DNA of 64,000 nucleotides from Tachypleus tridentatus (lineage: Eukaryota; Arthropoda; Merostomata; Xiphosura; Limulidae): positions 24,866,063 through 24,930,062 of the forward strand of contig NC_134833.1 of NCBI RefSeq assembly GCF_004210375.1, written 5' to 3'. Every line of letters starts with the position of its first letter. Position 1 is the first letter of the stretch. Below the pieces are notes generated by a model. The model was not told the DNA's origin and did no database searches. It was given only the letters and a program-made list of their open reading frames with translations. Both the position numbers and the translations under genes were made by a program. Below are positions 46,101 to 58,138 of this stretch, piece after piece.

Positions 46101-47978
46101 CATTCATAGTGCCATATCACAACAAATAAAGGTTAGCATTTCAATTAATAATGTTTCCTGAGTAAATCAGTATACTATTACTGTTACATGTGTATTTCCA
46201 TTGTGAAAGTAAGGTTGAATTTGGCCCTGACCACTCTTTACATCTCATGTCATCCTGCAGCATGAATAGAAATTATAAAATAAAAACATGTGATTTTGTA
46301 GTGGTGTTTTACAGACTATATACATTTTTTGTCAATTCACATAAAGGCCTACCTTGCAAAGCCTGTTTCCAAGCTTTTGCATGATAGACTTGTCATTCAG
46401 CTGCTACTTTTGTCTGTTGATTTCGTTGGGAAGCTTAGGTCCACTAGTTGTGTTTAACTCATGCTGCCAAATAGCAGGTGCCTTTTAGAGCTTTTCAGCA
46501 TTGCAGTACCTTGTCCAATTCTCTAGCCAACTGTAATAGTGGTCTGAAAAAGTCCACCAATTTTGAACCTTGTCTTGTCAAACTTGAAGTCATTTTTCTA
46601 TGGTTAGTTGTCTTAGACCAGTGTTTGGAAAACATTTCTTTCACATCTCTTAAATATCTAAAGACTTTCACTGAAGTCTTCACATTTTTACTTGCTCTGT
46701 TTTTGTTCAAACTGCTAAGTGAGAAGATACAATATTTCCTTCACTTTACCATCGAAATGTTCATGTTAAAATACAGCACCAGACAACACTGTTTTTTCTC
46801 AAAAATTAATCCACAGGTGTCAGTGACATTAATGAATAATGGTACTGTTTCTTCATAAAAAGAATACAGAAAATCTGATTATCCCTTATTTGTTTTGAGC
46901 AAAGTATTTCTTCATTTATTTTAAAATTAATAGAAGAATGTCAGAAAGAGCTCTTCCATGATTAATATCAGGCTCACCTAAACAAGGTAAGGAAAGTGGT
47001 TACCAAATTAACCAGTCTACCTAAACACATTTCACATCAATTATAACAGTTGTTTATCTATATTTTTCACACAAAGAAAAAAAAACATAACTAAAACCAT
47101 CTTCTCCAAGATGATTTATGAATTAAACTGGTCTTTCTCTGTTAAAATTTGTATAATTTACAAATATTTGCATTAAGTTTATAAATGTACAGTTTTTGCA
47201 TACATGTGCAGTTATGCATACATTTATGATAAATTTAGTTACATGTTCTTTTTCAATCATTAATGTTCAAAATATATATCATAGGTTGAACATCATTAAA
47301 TACAGTAAACTGAATTCCTAGCATTCAGTTCTGACAAATTCCATACAAATCGTGATGCTTAAAAAAAATCCTACAGGTTACAAAATCTCTTGAAATAAAA
47401 CTAATAAAAAAGGTTTAAATATGCAATAGCACTAAGTGAAATATATTATTTTAACAGCTTTTCCCCAACCTATCTAAAACAGACAAAAACACGCACTTTG
47501 CCATACCTTAAAAATAACACTAAAAAATAGTGGTACTCATTAGTCTCAGCATAATAAATTTACTTGGAATATTGCACCATCAACATCTATACATGTATCA
47601 TATCAACTATTATGATGAGATGTGCACTCCTGATACCTACTATGACTAAAATCTCATTGCCATCCAGTGTCAACCATTTTGTCTCACTGCAAGATAAGTG
47701 ATACAGTTAACTCTAACAAGGTGAGAGTTGGCTTCAAGCATTAAAAAAAACTAGAGACAGCTCAACTAAACACCATACAAGAAGGTATGAAAAATATAAA
47801 TATAATAAACAAAAGTGGATGCAATCTCCCAACCTACAAGTTTCAAAAACAACCCACTCATTTTTATTTATCATAAACTAAAAACTACACCATTTACAAA
47901 CTAATAAAAAATAACAAATATATACTATGTATGTTTAAAAGAAATTGTCTAGTACTGATAAAAGTCATTCTGTCTCAC
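43109..47978. other. Long stretch lacking recognised exons; likely part of ENGASE locus
   Basis: From about 44.8 kb onward the + strand is A-rich, as expected for an intron transcribed from the minus strand. A GATT microsatellite lies at 43562-43578 and a reverse fragment of the second SINE at 43950-44015. Two minus-strand frames, 45728-45973 (CLSDWNLFEDSEGYCLKIF) and 46495-46710 (Lys/Arg-rich), look protein-like but match neither ENGASE nor a transposase that I recognise. Confidence 0.35.
43950..44015 (-). mobile_element. Partial copy of the second SINE family, inverted
   Basis: GTTTTCTTATAGCAAAGCCACATTGGGCTATCTGCTGAGC (two abutting parts) is the reverse complement of the end of the copy at 41500-41545. 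Confidence 0.65.
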
Positions 47979-48153
47979 CTGTCATCCAAATAACCACCTT
48001 GCATATCATGACACACAAGAGTACGAGGAATACATGAAGTTTGATATTTTACCCTCTTTCTTAACGTTACTGACTTTGAAGACAATAACTGTGGTGATTC
48101 CTTCCATTTCAATACTTCACTAAGTGTTTTAATGGGGGCACATTCCATGATCA
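47979..48153 (-). CDS. ENGASE: Cytosolic endo-beta-N-acetylglucosaminidase, N-terminal coding exon
   Basis: ENGASE (glycoside hydrolase family 85) cleaves the chitobiose core of free N-glycans in the cytosol. On the minus strand a TTTTATCCAG acceptor precedes the exon and a GTGAGA donor follows it. The encoded end, CIPRTLVCHDMQGGYLDDR, is the family's conserved entry into the GH85 barrel (human: RTLVCHDM.GGYLDDRF), and IKTLSEVLKW upstream matches the 'KPI..L.ELL.W' segment. An in-frame ATG at 48148, five bases into the exon, is a likely start if the upstream exon is non-coding; otherwise the coding region continues upstream. The exon leaves in phase 2 after 56 whole codons. Catalytic residues are in later exons, which I did not find in the window. 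It is one of only two confidently named genes here. Confidence 0.9.
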
Positions 48154-49699
48154 CTGGATAAAACACAAAATCAATAAATCATACAAGTGAGTGTCTCCTA
48201 AAGGTCTTAAGATTATTATGAAGAGGTTATTTATAACATACCTTAACTCTTTGGTTACTAGTTTAAAAACATTATGGCTAACAAGTTGGGAACACTCCAG
48301 TTAATATAAAAATGCATAAATACATAATAAGTGAGGATATTACAAGTAATTTCTGCTTTATTATCTAGCCATTTTCTTGTTTTTAAACAATTTCTTAAAA
48401 AACCAAAAGTTAAAACAAATTTAGAGTAGGCACAAATTACAATCTTAAAGTAACTATTCAACAAAAAAGTAAATTCTCTTTTTGGGCTTCCAATGCTTAA
48501 AACTACAGTATTATCCTCAACATGCAAGTTCACATTTGCAAACTTGTTATATTTCATTATGCAGTCTATAAAATCATTATCTAAATCTGTAACATCTTTT
48601 AAACATTTATATCAAATTAACACTAATTCTTCTATGCTTTATAGAAAACAAGTTTAAGTTTCTTTTCTACACAAGTTTGCCATGTGTGGTGATGTTTAGA
48701 TTCTAGAGGAGGTAAACTGAAAGAACAGACCCTTCCTGGGAAGTCTCCTCACCATGTACAGGAATTTACATTGAGGGTTAATCTTGATGAAAAGTCAATA
48801 TCAACAATAGACAACAAACTGGGTCACACAGGATTAACTCTTTCTTTTCTCCCTCATTGGGTGCAAATTTTGGGTAAGTGTTCTCTGGGAGGCAATGATG
48901 GTTACTTGGTGGGTTCCAATGACACCAAACATAATGAAATTATAGTATAGATCTTCACTGAAACTTGACTCCTCTTGTTCATGTGTGTGTATATGCATGT
49001 GTTGATGATCTTGCACTGTGTTGGAATGTGTACAAAAATAATGGTGCACATATGGAAGTGCCAATGCAAAGAATGAATGACAAGAGATAACTGAAGAACA
49101 TGACAGGCAAACTTATCAAAATGTTTTGAGTACACTGGATAATGGTGATTGAACAATCAAAAACCAGAGGCACAAGAAACTAGCCAATAATGTAAGTAAT
49201 AGAAGATGAATGTGTTTATTGTAGTTTACATACCAGCTGGTAAGATCTCCAAATGCTGGCAACAAAAAAAGAAGGAATAGAGGCAGCTGTGACACACCAG
49301 ATTTGGTAGCAGGAAACCCAAAACAGTATATAGTCAGACTCGCTCAAAGAATATGTAAATAGATGAGCTTACAAACCCATCCAGTTAAAGTGGAAGGAGA
49401 CAAGTTTCAAGAAGGGGAAATGTACCACATTAAAAACAGACAGTAGCAGATTCAACAGTAAGGAACACTCTGAGCAAGATAGCAATAAACAGCCCATACA
49501 AGAAATAAAAGAAGATCATGAAAAGAGCAGAAACATACTGAGGAAATGGACAGGAGAAAAGAAACAAAATTTCACAAGTGATGTTTCTGAGTTTCTCTTT
49601 GGTAGGTTGCTATTTGCTACACCTCCTCCTTCATCAAAAACTCCTTGAAGGTCACAACAGAAAGAAAAGATCAGAAAGTTATCACTACTACCACCATTT
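48154..49699. other. Probable ENGASE intron
   Basis: Non-coding and A-rich on the + strand. Overlapping minus-strand frames at 48834-49173 arise from low-complexity His/Thr/Ile codons and show no domain. A copy of a LINE 5' end is at 48685-48790. The + strand sequence from about 49360 may include badly decayed Penelope polymerase, but I could not confirm a motif. Confidence 0.35.
48685..48790 (-). mobile_element. Inverted fragment of the I/Jockey LINE 5' end
   Basis: Reading GGTAAACTGAAAGAACAGA followed by CTCCTCACCATGTACAGGAA, it is the reverse complement, with mismatches, of 28595-28690. Confidence 0.7.
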
Positions 49700-50345
49700 A
49701 TCTACCATACCTACATCATTTCAGTGAAAAACTAAAACACACAACCAAAAAATATTCAACATGGAAGTCTGGTGAAAATTCTACAATATCTTAAGGTCCA
49801 TTCTGGTAAAAAACAAACAGCAATCTACCAAAGAGAATCTCAAAAATGTCATCTATGAAAATTCGTGTTCCTGCAACTATATGTACATTGGAGAAATGGA
49901 AAAAACTTGCAACAAGAATAAAAGAACATAAAGATAGTACAAGACTCATGAAAACACGAAATTCAGCCATTGCAGAGCACACTACATCAGCTAAACACAG
50001 AATAAACTGGGAGAAAACTAGAATAATCGACACAGAGAAATTCTGGTAGACTAGAAAAATCAAAGAATCACTTAAAATTAACACTATTAAACCTTCACCA
50101 AAGAGAGATTCTGAATTAGAGGTGAGTAACCTGTGGCTTCAATTTGTTGAATCCACAGGAAATCTTTCCTCCAATCAGAAACAATGATATTCCAACCAAT
50201 CATAACATGCTATCCACAATCCACCAGGACACTATGAAAGACTGACAACACCTACACACACACACACCGACTTGAAGACGAAAGATAGAAGACTTTTGAA
50301 ACGTTGTCCTCTACACTTGTGTCTGTGTCTCCACAACTGGCAGTT
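49700..50345 (+). mobile_element. Penelope-like element 3' part with GIY-YIG endonuclease remnant
   Basis: LPYLHHFSEKLKH at 49702 fits the linker between reverse transcriptase and endonuclease ('iPY...lSe.ir'). YENSCSCNYMYIGE ends at 49895 and is the GIY-YIG entry with the preceding Cys pair. In a shifted frame RIKEHK, SAIAEHT, NWEKTRIID and, after a stop, KIKESL and SNLWLQF complete the domain. One frameshift and one TAG interrupt it. The tail at 50265-50345 contains GAAGACGAAAGATAG...TTTTGAAACGTTGTCC, comparable to the tail at 8823-8860. In these elements the endonuclease nicks target DNA to prime insertion. Confidence 0.82.
50250..50267. repeat. CA microsatellite
   Basis: A short (CA)n run inside the Penelope tail. 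Confidence 0.8.
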
Positions 50346-50369
50346 GCTGTCCATTTGCAAAGTTTAATC

Positions 50370-51700
50370 ATGAATACTCTGCCTAAACAATCTGTCAAAG
50401 AATATGAAATATCATTATTCCTTACCTCCATATACAGCAAAACATTTAACCTAACAGAGCAATGATCACTTCCACTCTATTTTCTCCAACTTTCACCCTC
50501 TTGTTTGTTTCTACATTTGAATTTAACAATAGCATGGTTCAAAATAGCATTGTTTCTAGTAGTTTCCTTTATTGTTTGGTGAAAAAAAACACAAAAAAAA
50601 ACATCCTGAACAATTTCCAAAAACCTTTCTCCCTCATAGTTACACCTATTATTCCCAATCAATGTGCCTGAAATATAAATCACCTACAATTAGTACCTTA
50701 TCCCTATTAAACAACATCTAACCCTGTATTGCAAAGAAATATGTAGCATCCAATAATCTATGTTTAACCATGTGTTGGTAATTCCTATTATATTCAAATC
50801 CTCTATTTCTACCAGTGATCTAAAGTAACCTATTTCATTTCTTGAACTTCCAGCATTACAATAATGACTGTTAAGCCTGATGTTATAACTATATGCTATA
50901 CTAATTTCCTCTGCTAAACTTTTCTCTGCCTCCAATTCTTTTTTCTGCATTTAGTTTTTCCTTGCCCTCACTACTGTTTAGTCATAGTATAAAATTTCCC
51001 TTACAACTGAGTTAATAGCAAAACAAACAACCCAATCCCATCTTATACTCAAAGTAAACCATCCATTCCAAAAAAACTTGTTTCTTCCACTGAACTGATC
51101 TCACAAATCCAACCAACCAATATGCTCATCCTTAGATACTAATCTAAACCTAGCATTTAGCACTTGTGACCTACTTACAACTGCATTCCCACAGTTAATT
51201 CTGGGCAATATCCCTAACAAAGTTATTTTACAACCTTTATCTTTAAGTACCTTTATCAACCTGTCTGAAGACTTTCTTACTTCCTTAACTTGGTTAGATT
51301 ATGCATTCCTTATATGTAAAACCTTAAGCTCCTCTTGAAATCCCATTGCTATTTCCCACAGTCTACAATTAATTCTCTATGTATTGCCTCTATTTTAATT
51401 ATAATAGTCTCCATATTCTTCTCCAGCCTACAAATTCTACAAGCAATTTCTAAATCTTCAATACTTGCTTCCTTAAATCTACATGCAAGTCCCAAGTTTT
51501 CGAAAAGCCCACTTATGGCACCTATTACACCAAAGAGAGTAAATTCTCTCCAGCCAGCCCCAGGTCATTTGTAAAAGCTGCCTCATAACCCTTCACACAG
51601 TCACTCACAGTTTTCATATATGTCTCTGTCTTGCAATGTATCACATTATCAACAGCATCACTAGCCATAGCTGTTGTATTTATCACTTACAATCTAAAAA
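50370..51700 (-). mobile_element. CR1-type LINE, ORF1 to endonuclease, minus strand
   Basis: From high to low coordinates the minus strand shows an ORF1 coiled-coil-like region, then LLGILPRINCG and LDLWDQFSGR (SGNH-esterase-like ORF1), then the start of ORF2 with LVEIEDLNIIGITNTWLN (endonuclease), then FLEIVQDVFF, KETTRNNAIL and SDHCSV. The order matches the + strand copy at 12750. It is cut off before the reverse transcriptase and lies head to head with the Penelope tail. Stops are scattered, but the protein pattern is clearer here than in the other copies. Confidence 0.83.
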
Positions 51701-53379
51701 TAAATACAATACTAAATTATCAATAGCCTAATGTCAACACTATTACTGTTAAGCTAATGTTCAAGAATCAATTATACCATTTTTTTTAATCATTGGTCTG
51801 TCTTTACATGAAACTGATAAAGTTACTTTAATTGTATAGAACTCTGAACTTTTATTACAAGTGACAATAACCAGTCATTATATATACAAGCTCCTAAAAG
51901 AATGGAAGAAGTAAGAATGAAAAAAGAAGCTGAGTAAGAAAGAAAAACAAGTAGATGAAGAGAGAGAGTACAAATTTAACATAATATCAGACTAGTAAGT
52001 TCACAATGGGGAATATTTAATGAATTACCTAAAATTTACAAACCTACTGTATTTAATATGACACATTTAATTAAACTGAAAAAATGTTCTGTTGGAGTTT
52101 GTGAAATCACCAATGAACACAGTAAAAATTTAGTTTTGATATGTGTAAATACCTCAAATCTAATTTTCATTGAATTGGTATACAGTGCCAGGTAATGAAT
52201 TATTATTCTCTAATATCCTATTACAAGAAGTAATTGATCTACGTACTAACTTAATTTGAAAACTATGATGCTGTAAACTGTAACTAAAGGCCTAATTTTA
52301 GAACAAAATGATTCACATTCTCTTTTTCAAACAAAATTTATGACCAACTTGATGTCACACCAATGGGTTTTAAGTTAACTCTGTCTTCCTATGCTATCAA
52401 GAAATAGCTGCAGATACAACATCATACAATGATGTCTTGATTTCAAGCCAGTTCTTTATAAAAAGATATTTAGTTGATGCATTTGTATTTTTCAAAAGCA
52501 AATGTCACAGACAAAAACTGTTATTGTATTTGAATGAGACATCAAAATTTGAAATATACTTTTGAAGAAAATGCAGAATCTACATTATCTTTTACTTTTA
52601 CAGGCTTTTAACAGAGAAAAAACATTATTAATATCATGTCACTATAAAACAATTATTTCATATTTATATTTCAGTTACAGTAGTTTTATTCTTCTGTTTC
52701 CAAAACCAATTTGTGTTGATTCACACAGCCTTTAAGTGAACAAGCACTGATTTTGTCATTCATCTTAGAATGGAGTAACGTAAAAAGATTTCTTAAAAAG
52801 AATTGTTTCCTTGTAAAACTGATTAAGAAAATAATGAATGAATAATTTAAGAGGATAAACAATCACGAAGTACCTAAACACATCTTGGCTGTTATATTAC
52901 CCTTTATGGGTCCTTCAAAATTCAAAATGGAAAAAAACATTTTGAATATTTTAGAAACATCAGATCCACAAATATTACTGAAGGTATTATTTACATATCA
53001 AAGTACACATAAAAGATTTGTTCAAGGTGAAAGATACAATTATATTGCTATAACTGTATATCACTTATAAATTCACATGTACATGTTGTTGACATCTCAC
53101 CTAGCAGCACGAATTAAAATAAATCTTAAAGAATATTAGTTTAACATTTACTTACACTGCAATAAAGGAACACCAAATGACACAGATTTCTATATTGACT
53201 GCTCAGCAAAGAATGAAATAGTTCTTTGGATAAAGGAATATTTATTAATCACATAACTGAAGCCAGAACTAAATGTAATATCACTTTTTATTATTTAAAT
53301 GAGGTTAAAAATAAAATATGCAACCCTCCCCTTTTTTATTTTTAATTACTCAATAAACTTTGGTCAGGCGTCTGAGTAC
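51701..53379. other. A-rich stretch, probable intron of the minus-strand gene
   Basis: No frame of note and no SINE. Confidence 0.35.
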
Positions 53380-53480
53380 TGGGTAGTTACTATTGTTACT
53401 CCTCTTCGAAAAGGGGTAATACAATCTGAAACTTAAAGGCCAGTTAGTGTTACTTTTTTTCTGAGAAAATTTGTGTAGTC
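53380..53480 (+). mobile_element. Small LINE reverse-transcriptase fragment
   Basis: WVVTIVTPLRKG, then RPVSVTFFLRKF after a stop, matches the 'W..V.PIFKKG...YRPVSLTS...K' block of LINE polymerases. Confidence 0.55.
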
Positions 53481-56041
53481 TGATAACAGAAATTCTAAAC
53501 AAAAAAACACTTTATGAAATATTACACCATAAAATAAAGATGGATTAAACACTACAAATCTTGCCTTATGCATCTTACTCAAAACACAGAATTTAGTTTG
53601 ATGGAATTAATAATTACTGGACATCAGGAATTGTCAAGTTTTAAAATTTTGAAACAGTTTCAGAAAAGGAAGTGGGCAAAAACCTTAGTTGTACCTTCCA
53701 ATTTTCAATATAACATAATATTACATATAACAAGCAATATTTACTTTAGATGTTCCTATCCCTCCACCCCTAAGAAAACCAAAATCTAAGATAAATTTTT
53801 TTGTATTTCAGGATTTCCTTTATCCTCTCTGAAATTTTCATAAAGTCTAGTCCTAAACTACTCTTGATGATATTTAATTCCATGGAATTAACCTCTACCT
53901 GTAAGATAACCATTCCATCACTGAAATCATTCCAGTAACCTTCCTCTGAACCCTGTAAACAGTATTATCCAAAACAAAGCCTCACTTGTACTTTGTGTAG
54001 AGTTAATTACATTTTTTCAATTGTAAACAAGCTGTCTATAATTACAACATAAAATTCTATTTGCATTACTACTAACATTTGTTTAATGGCTTTAGTAACT
54101 TATTCACTACCAAGGAACAATCTTTTTCTTCAGTCATACTATTGAATGAGTGATCTAAATTACTGAAACCAAAATGCATAACCTTATATTTATAATTGAC
54201 AGTCATTTGCAAATATTTATCAAATTTACAAATTCCATATTGTCATCATCACAAAACTTATCTAATTTACTAATTATGGTTTCATCAACACAATTTAAAT
54301 AAGAAAGAACCAGGGTTACAGGACTAGGTCCTTTAATACACCAAAAGAAACAACATAACCTACAATTTAATTAAGCACTTTCTAACCCCCAACCATACAA
54401 GTTATTTAGCTTATCTTATGTGTTGCACATCATATCATCTTTAGAAATATAGCACAAGGAATCAGAATTTTTTATCCCTATCAGATCCCATATTAAATAT
54501 CATAAACTTAATGTTGATCACTTCATCTTAAAGTGAGTTGGGATCTTAACTTATTTCAACTTAAGTAATCATATGAATCTTGAATTTACTTCTTTTGACT
54601 TCTTATCACTATTTATAAATAAATATTAATATTATTTATAAGTTTTACTACTAATAACAGAGCACTGGCTTAGTAGTTTGTATGATATTTACTTATCACT
54701 ATGAAAGTTCCTCTTTAATCAGTATAATTACCTGAACTCTGTTAGATAGACTTCCTTTGATAACTTGCAGCACTAAATCAGAAAATTTATATTATTGCAC
54801 AATGTAATGTACAGCATAGATTAAAAAAAAGATAAAACCTGTTACACAAAAATTAGCATTTATAATTTAATACAAGACCATTCTAAGCTGTAGGAAAAAA
54901 TGTTTTAACACACACGTAGAACTAAAATTTGAGCTGGAGGTCATGCATAACTGTTATACCACTTGCACAAATGTGCACACAATTAATCATAACATAAGGT
55001 TGTATTTATGTGAGAGAAAACACTTTTGTCTATTGTATAGTCTGTATATTGCATTTAGAACTTCTGAAATGCATATGCATACCCTAGTTTTTTTTATATC
55101 CCTATACACGTAACCAATATTTTCTGTTCTCTATCACAAACTGTAGCTAAGTCAGCAATATAGGGCAAAATCAATAGCTAATTGATATCAAACACATACC
55201 ATCTTTACTTGCACTCTGTAAAAAGTTGTTTCATAAGCACACTAGGTTAACAGCTATTTGCCAACTATTTCTCCAACTCACAAATTGATACAATCATTCC
55301 ATAGTACCTAAACATCTTACATATGATCAAATTCTAAAGAGTTTTGCCTTTTCTTTTTTTTCTTTCTAGTGTTCACTAAAAGCTTTTTTAATGGAAACCT
55401 ACAAAAGCTGTCCCCGAATTTGAACTAAAAGACTTGACAGCTGGCATCTAGTCAACAGCACTCATTGCTGACTTGTTTGACTGAATGGAGAATTTTGACA
55501 ATGATCCATCACCCTTTAATAATGCACCCACTGCTCCAAACTACTGAATGTGATTTTCTTTTCTTTTAAAGTGGAAATAGAACAAGAACAACAATGGACT
55601 GCCAGATCCATAGTATATTCCTAACTACTCATTCACAGTTGGCCCAGATTAATGTCATAAGCAAACTTTATTAACAGATTACATAATTATAATAATATAA
55701 ATAAGAAATGTAGAAACATAAAAGGCACACCATTAGTAACAAAAATCCAGTTTTACTGCATTTCTTTTTAATAAGAACGTTTTGGTTTCTCAGTTTATCA
55801 CAATCACCCATATACTCTACAAATTGTACACCCCAATAAAGTTTAACTAATCTTTCTACAACCAACACTGATGCGATTTTTTTTATTGTGTATCAAACCT
55901 AAGTTCCCAAAATTCACACGTATTCCAATATCTAGTTAATAATATCTTAAAAAACAAGAACATATAAGACGTGTACCCATAATGTCTAATAATAGTCGTA
56001 GAATAAAAAACTGATTTCAACAATTAAAATTAACATCTCAC
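53481..56041. other. A-rich stretch, probable intron
   Basis: 54230-54420 (AATTTAAATAAGAAAGAACCAGG, read in parts, then GGACTAGGTCC) looks like worn LINE 3' sequence, but no frame supports it. No other feature was seen. Confidence 0.3.
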
Positions 56042-56300
56042 ACTCACATGATTGGAAATCGGTTGTTCCTATCGGCGATGTATTGTGCAGTAGTTGTACA
56101 AGTTAATTTAAAAAACTTATAAAACTCATCACACAAGGAGCCTTAATTATTAAACACACCTGTCCACATCCACTCCAACACTATTAGTAACAGCGCATCT
56201 ACCACTCAACCGTTATCAAATACACTGATACAGCCTATAGATCATCCAGCGACATTTATTAATATAAAATTATATTACCCATAAAATTACCGTTTATACG
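56042..56300 (-). promoter_or_regulatory. Candidate 5' exon and promoter region of ENGASE
   Basis: On the minus strand a good donor (GTGAGTGTGAG) follows CCGATTTCCAATCAT at about 56048, with CpG-containing sequence just upstream (CATCGCCGATAGG). The A-rich bias of the + strand fades beyond this point. It is a plausible non-coding first exon for the gene with its coding exon at 48153. There is no transcript evidence. Confidence 0.22.
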
Positions 56301-56523
56301 TTGTAAATATTAAACGCATACTTAACCTATTAAAACAAGCAACACAATCCAGCAGTCACCCATTACAAATTTAAAACATTTAATATTATTTTAAGCCAAA
56401 CTGGGTAATATAAATCACGTATACACGTGTTTTCCTATATCTTCAGCTGAGGCTTTCCGGCTCGTCCTGGTGAGGTAATTTGGGCATTTGCCTCGCAAGT
56501 TTAAATCCCGTCCCACCGAACAT

Positions 56524-56720
56524 ATTTGTTTTTAAATTTCGCTTAAAGCTAGTCATCCCTAATTTAACAGTGAAAGACCAGAGGAATGGCAACTAGTCAT
56601 CACCGCCAAATTTTAGGCTACTCTTTTACCAACAAATGTGGGCTTGATGGACACAGACAACGCACCCATGACTGAAAGCTCTCGTGTAGCTCTGTGTGAA
56701 GCTCAAATAAAACAAAACAA
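56524..56720 (-). mobile_element. tRNA-derived SINE, truncated and worn
   Basis: The minus-strand body is recognisable (AAATTTCGCTTAAAGCTAG, ACTAGTCATCACCGCC, CTACTCTTTTACCAACAAAT), with a second tail piece near 56690 and no head. A tRNA-like stretch, TTTAAATCCCGTCCCACC, lies immediately to the left at about 56500. Confidence 0.7.
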
Positions 56721-57331
56721 TTGTTGTGCTTTTACATGTGTGATAGACATACAACAGGATTGTATTTTTAAAAGAAACATTAGAGTTAATTCTAGCAAAA
56801 CTGAAATGAACTTTATTGAATGCGATTGATGCCATATGTGATTTCTGTTGGAAAACTGTAGGCTTATTGCGATTTTCAAAAAGATACAGTATGTTCAGTG
56901 AATTTTAAAAAAGCGACTTAATAGCAAGCGTTAATAATTAACCTATTAATTCAGCTGATAGACCACATCGCCCTGGGAGGTATGAGTTGGGGGGATCATT
57001 TGGTCTCCCATTTCAGAGAAAACCATGCTCTCTTGGAGGAAGATGCAGAAGAAAAGGAAAGGAGGGAAATAACGAGAGGAAAACGAAAAAAGAAAGAAAA
57101 TATGGAAGGAATAGGGAAGAAATATGAATCGGATATAGAGACAGAAAAACACCGTAAAAATATAAATATTAAGATTTGATTTCACCCATTTCCTTACAGT
57201 AGAAGCGCGAGCGCATGCCTGTAAGGAAACAATTGAACAGTGAATTAACCAAGATGATACGATGACCAATGTAATTCTGTATCAATTGTTTTCTTAAACA
57301 TCTCGATATGGTTCAATAATGAATATATATA
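56721..57331. other. Spacer with Lys/Glu-rich frame
   Basis: 56982-57179 (+) is a Glu/Lys/Arg-rich frame arising from a purine-rich run at 57030-57130. I regard it as low complexity, not a gene. Confidence 0.35.
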
Positions 57332-57446
57332 GTTTGTTTGTTTCTTTTGAATTTCTTGCAAAGCTACACGAGGGCTATCTGCCCTAGCCGTCCCTAATTT
57401 AGTCGTGTAAGACTAAAGGGAGGCTAGCTAGTCATCACCACCCACG
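57332..57446 (-). mobile_element. tRNA-derived SINE tail-side fragment
   Basis: GTTTGTTTGTTTC tail and about 100 bp of body to CATCACCACCCACG, then it breaks. Confidence 0.85.
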
Positions 57447-57530
57447 CTAAAAACCGGAGTTTGATATCCGGGGGCAGAGCACAGATAGCCCATTGTGTAG
57501 CTTATGGTTAATTAACAACAACAATGACTT
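57447..57530 (+). mobile_element. Second SINE family, fragment
   Basis: GGAGTTTGATATCCGGGGGC, then AGAGCACAGATAGCCCATTG and GTGTAGCTTATGG with AACAACAA; same layout as 29835-29912. Confidence 0.6.
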
Positions 57531-57567
57531 AAATGTATTATTATATGTTTATTATGATCTAAAATGT

Positions 57568-58126
57568 TTGTGTTTGAATTTCGCGCAAAGCTATACGTGG
57601 GCTATCTGCGCTAGCCGTCCCTAATTTAGCAGTGTAAGACTAGAGGGAAGGAAGTCATCACTATCCACTGCCGCCAACTCTTGGGCTTTTTTTTTACCAA
57701 CGAATAGTAGGATTGACCGTCATATTATAACGCCTACGCGGCTGAAAGGGTGAGCATGTATGATATAATGGGGATGAAAACACAGCACCCTCGAATTACG
57801 GCCCGGCATGGCCAAGCGTGTTAAGGCGTGCGACTCGTAATCTGAGGGTCGCGGGTTCGCATCCCCGTCGCGCTAAACATGCTCGCCCTTTCAGCTGTGG
57901 GGGCGTTATAATGTTACGGTCAATCCCACTATTTGTTGTTAAAGAGTAGCCCAAGTGTTGGCGGTGGGTGGTGATGACTAGCTGCCTTCCCTCTAGTCTT
58001 ACACTGCTAAATTATGGACGGCTAGCACAGATAGCCCTCGAGTAGCTTTGTGCGAAATTGCAAAACAAACAAACAAACCCTCGAATTACGAGTGTAGTGC
58101 CTCATCCACATGGCTATGCCGGGCCC
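57568..58126 (-). mobile_element. tRNA-derived SINE (outer), split by another SINE
   Basis: The two halves, 57568-57800 and 58078-58126, form one minus-strand SINE flanked by an exact 12-bp target duplication GATCTAAAATGT at 57556-57567 and 58127-58138. The break lies in the head, at the CCCTCGAATTACG stretch. Confidence 0.96.
57801..58077 (+). mobile_element. tRNA-derived SINE (inner), nested in the outer copy
   Basis: The head is GCCCGGCATGGCCAAGCGTG with an intact B box and the tail is AAACAAACAAAC. An exact 13-bp target duplication, CCCTCGAATTACG, occurs at 57788-57800 and 58078-58090. Confidence 0.97.
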
Positions 58127-58138
58127 GATCTAAAATGT

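Noticed and set aside
46478-46858. 126-codon + strand frame
   Set aside because: Phe/Leu-rich, opposite to an equally open frame, lies in the presumed minus-strand gene and matches no family; likely the shadow of a worn repeat or chance.
56982-57179. Lys/Glu-rich frame resembling a coiled coil
   Set aside because: Arises from a purine-rich run; no splice sites or homologue recognised.
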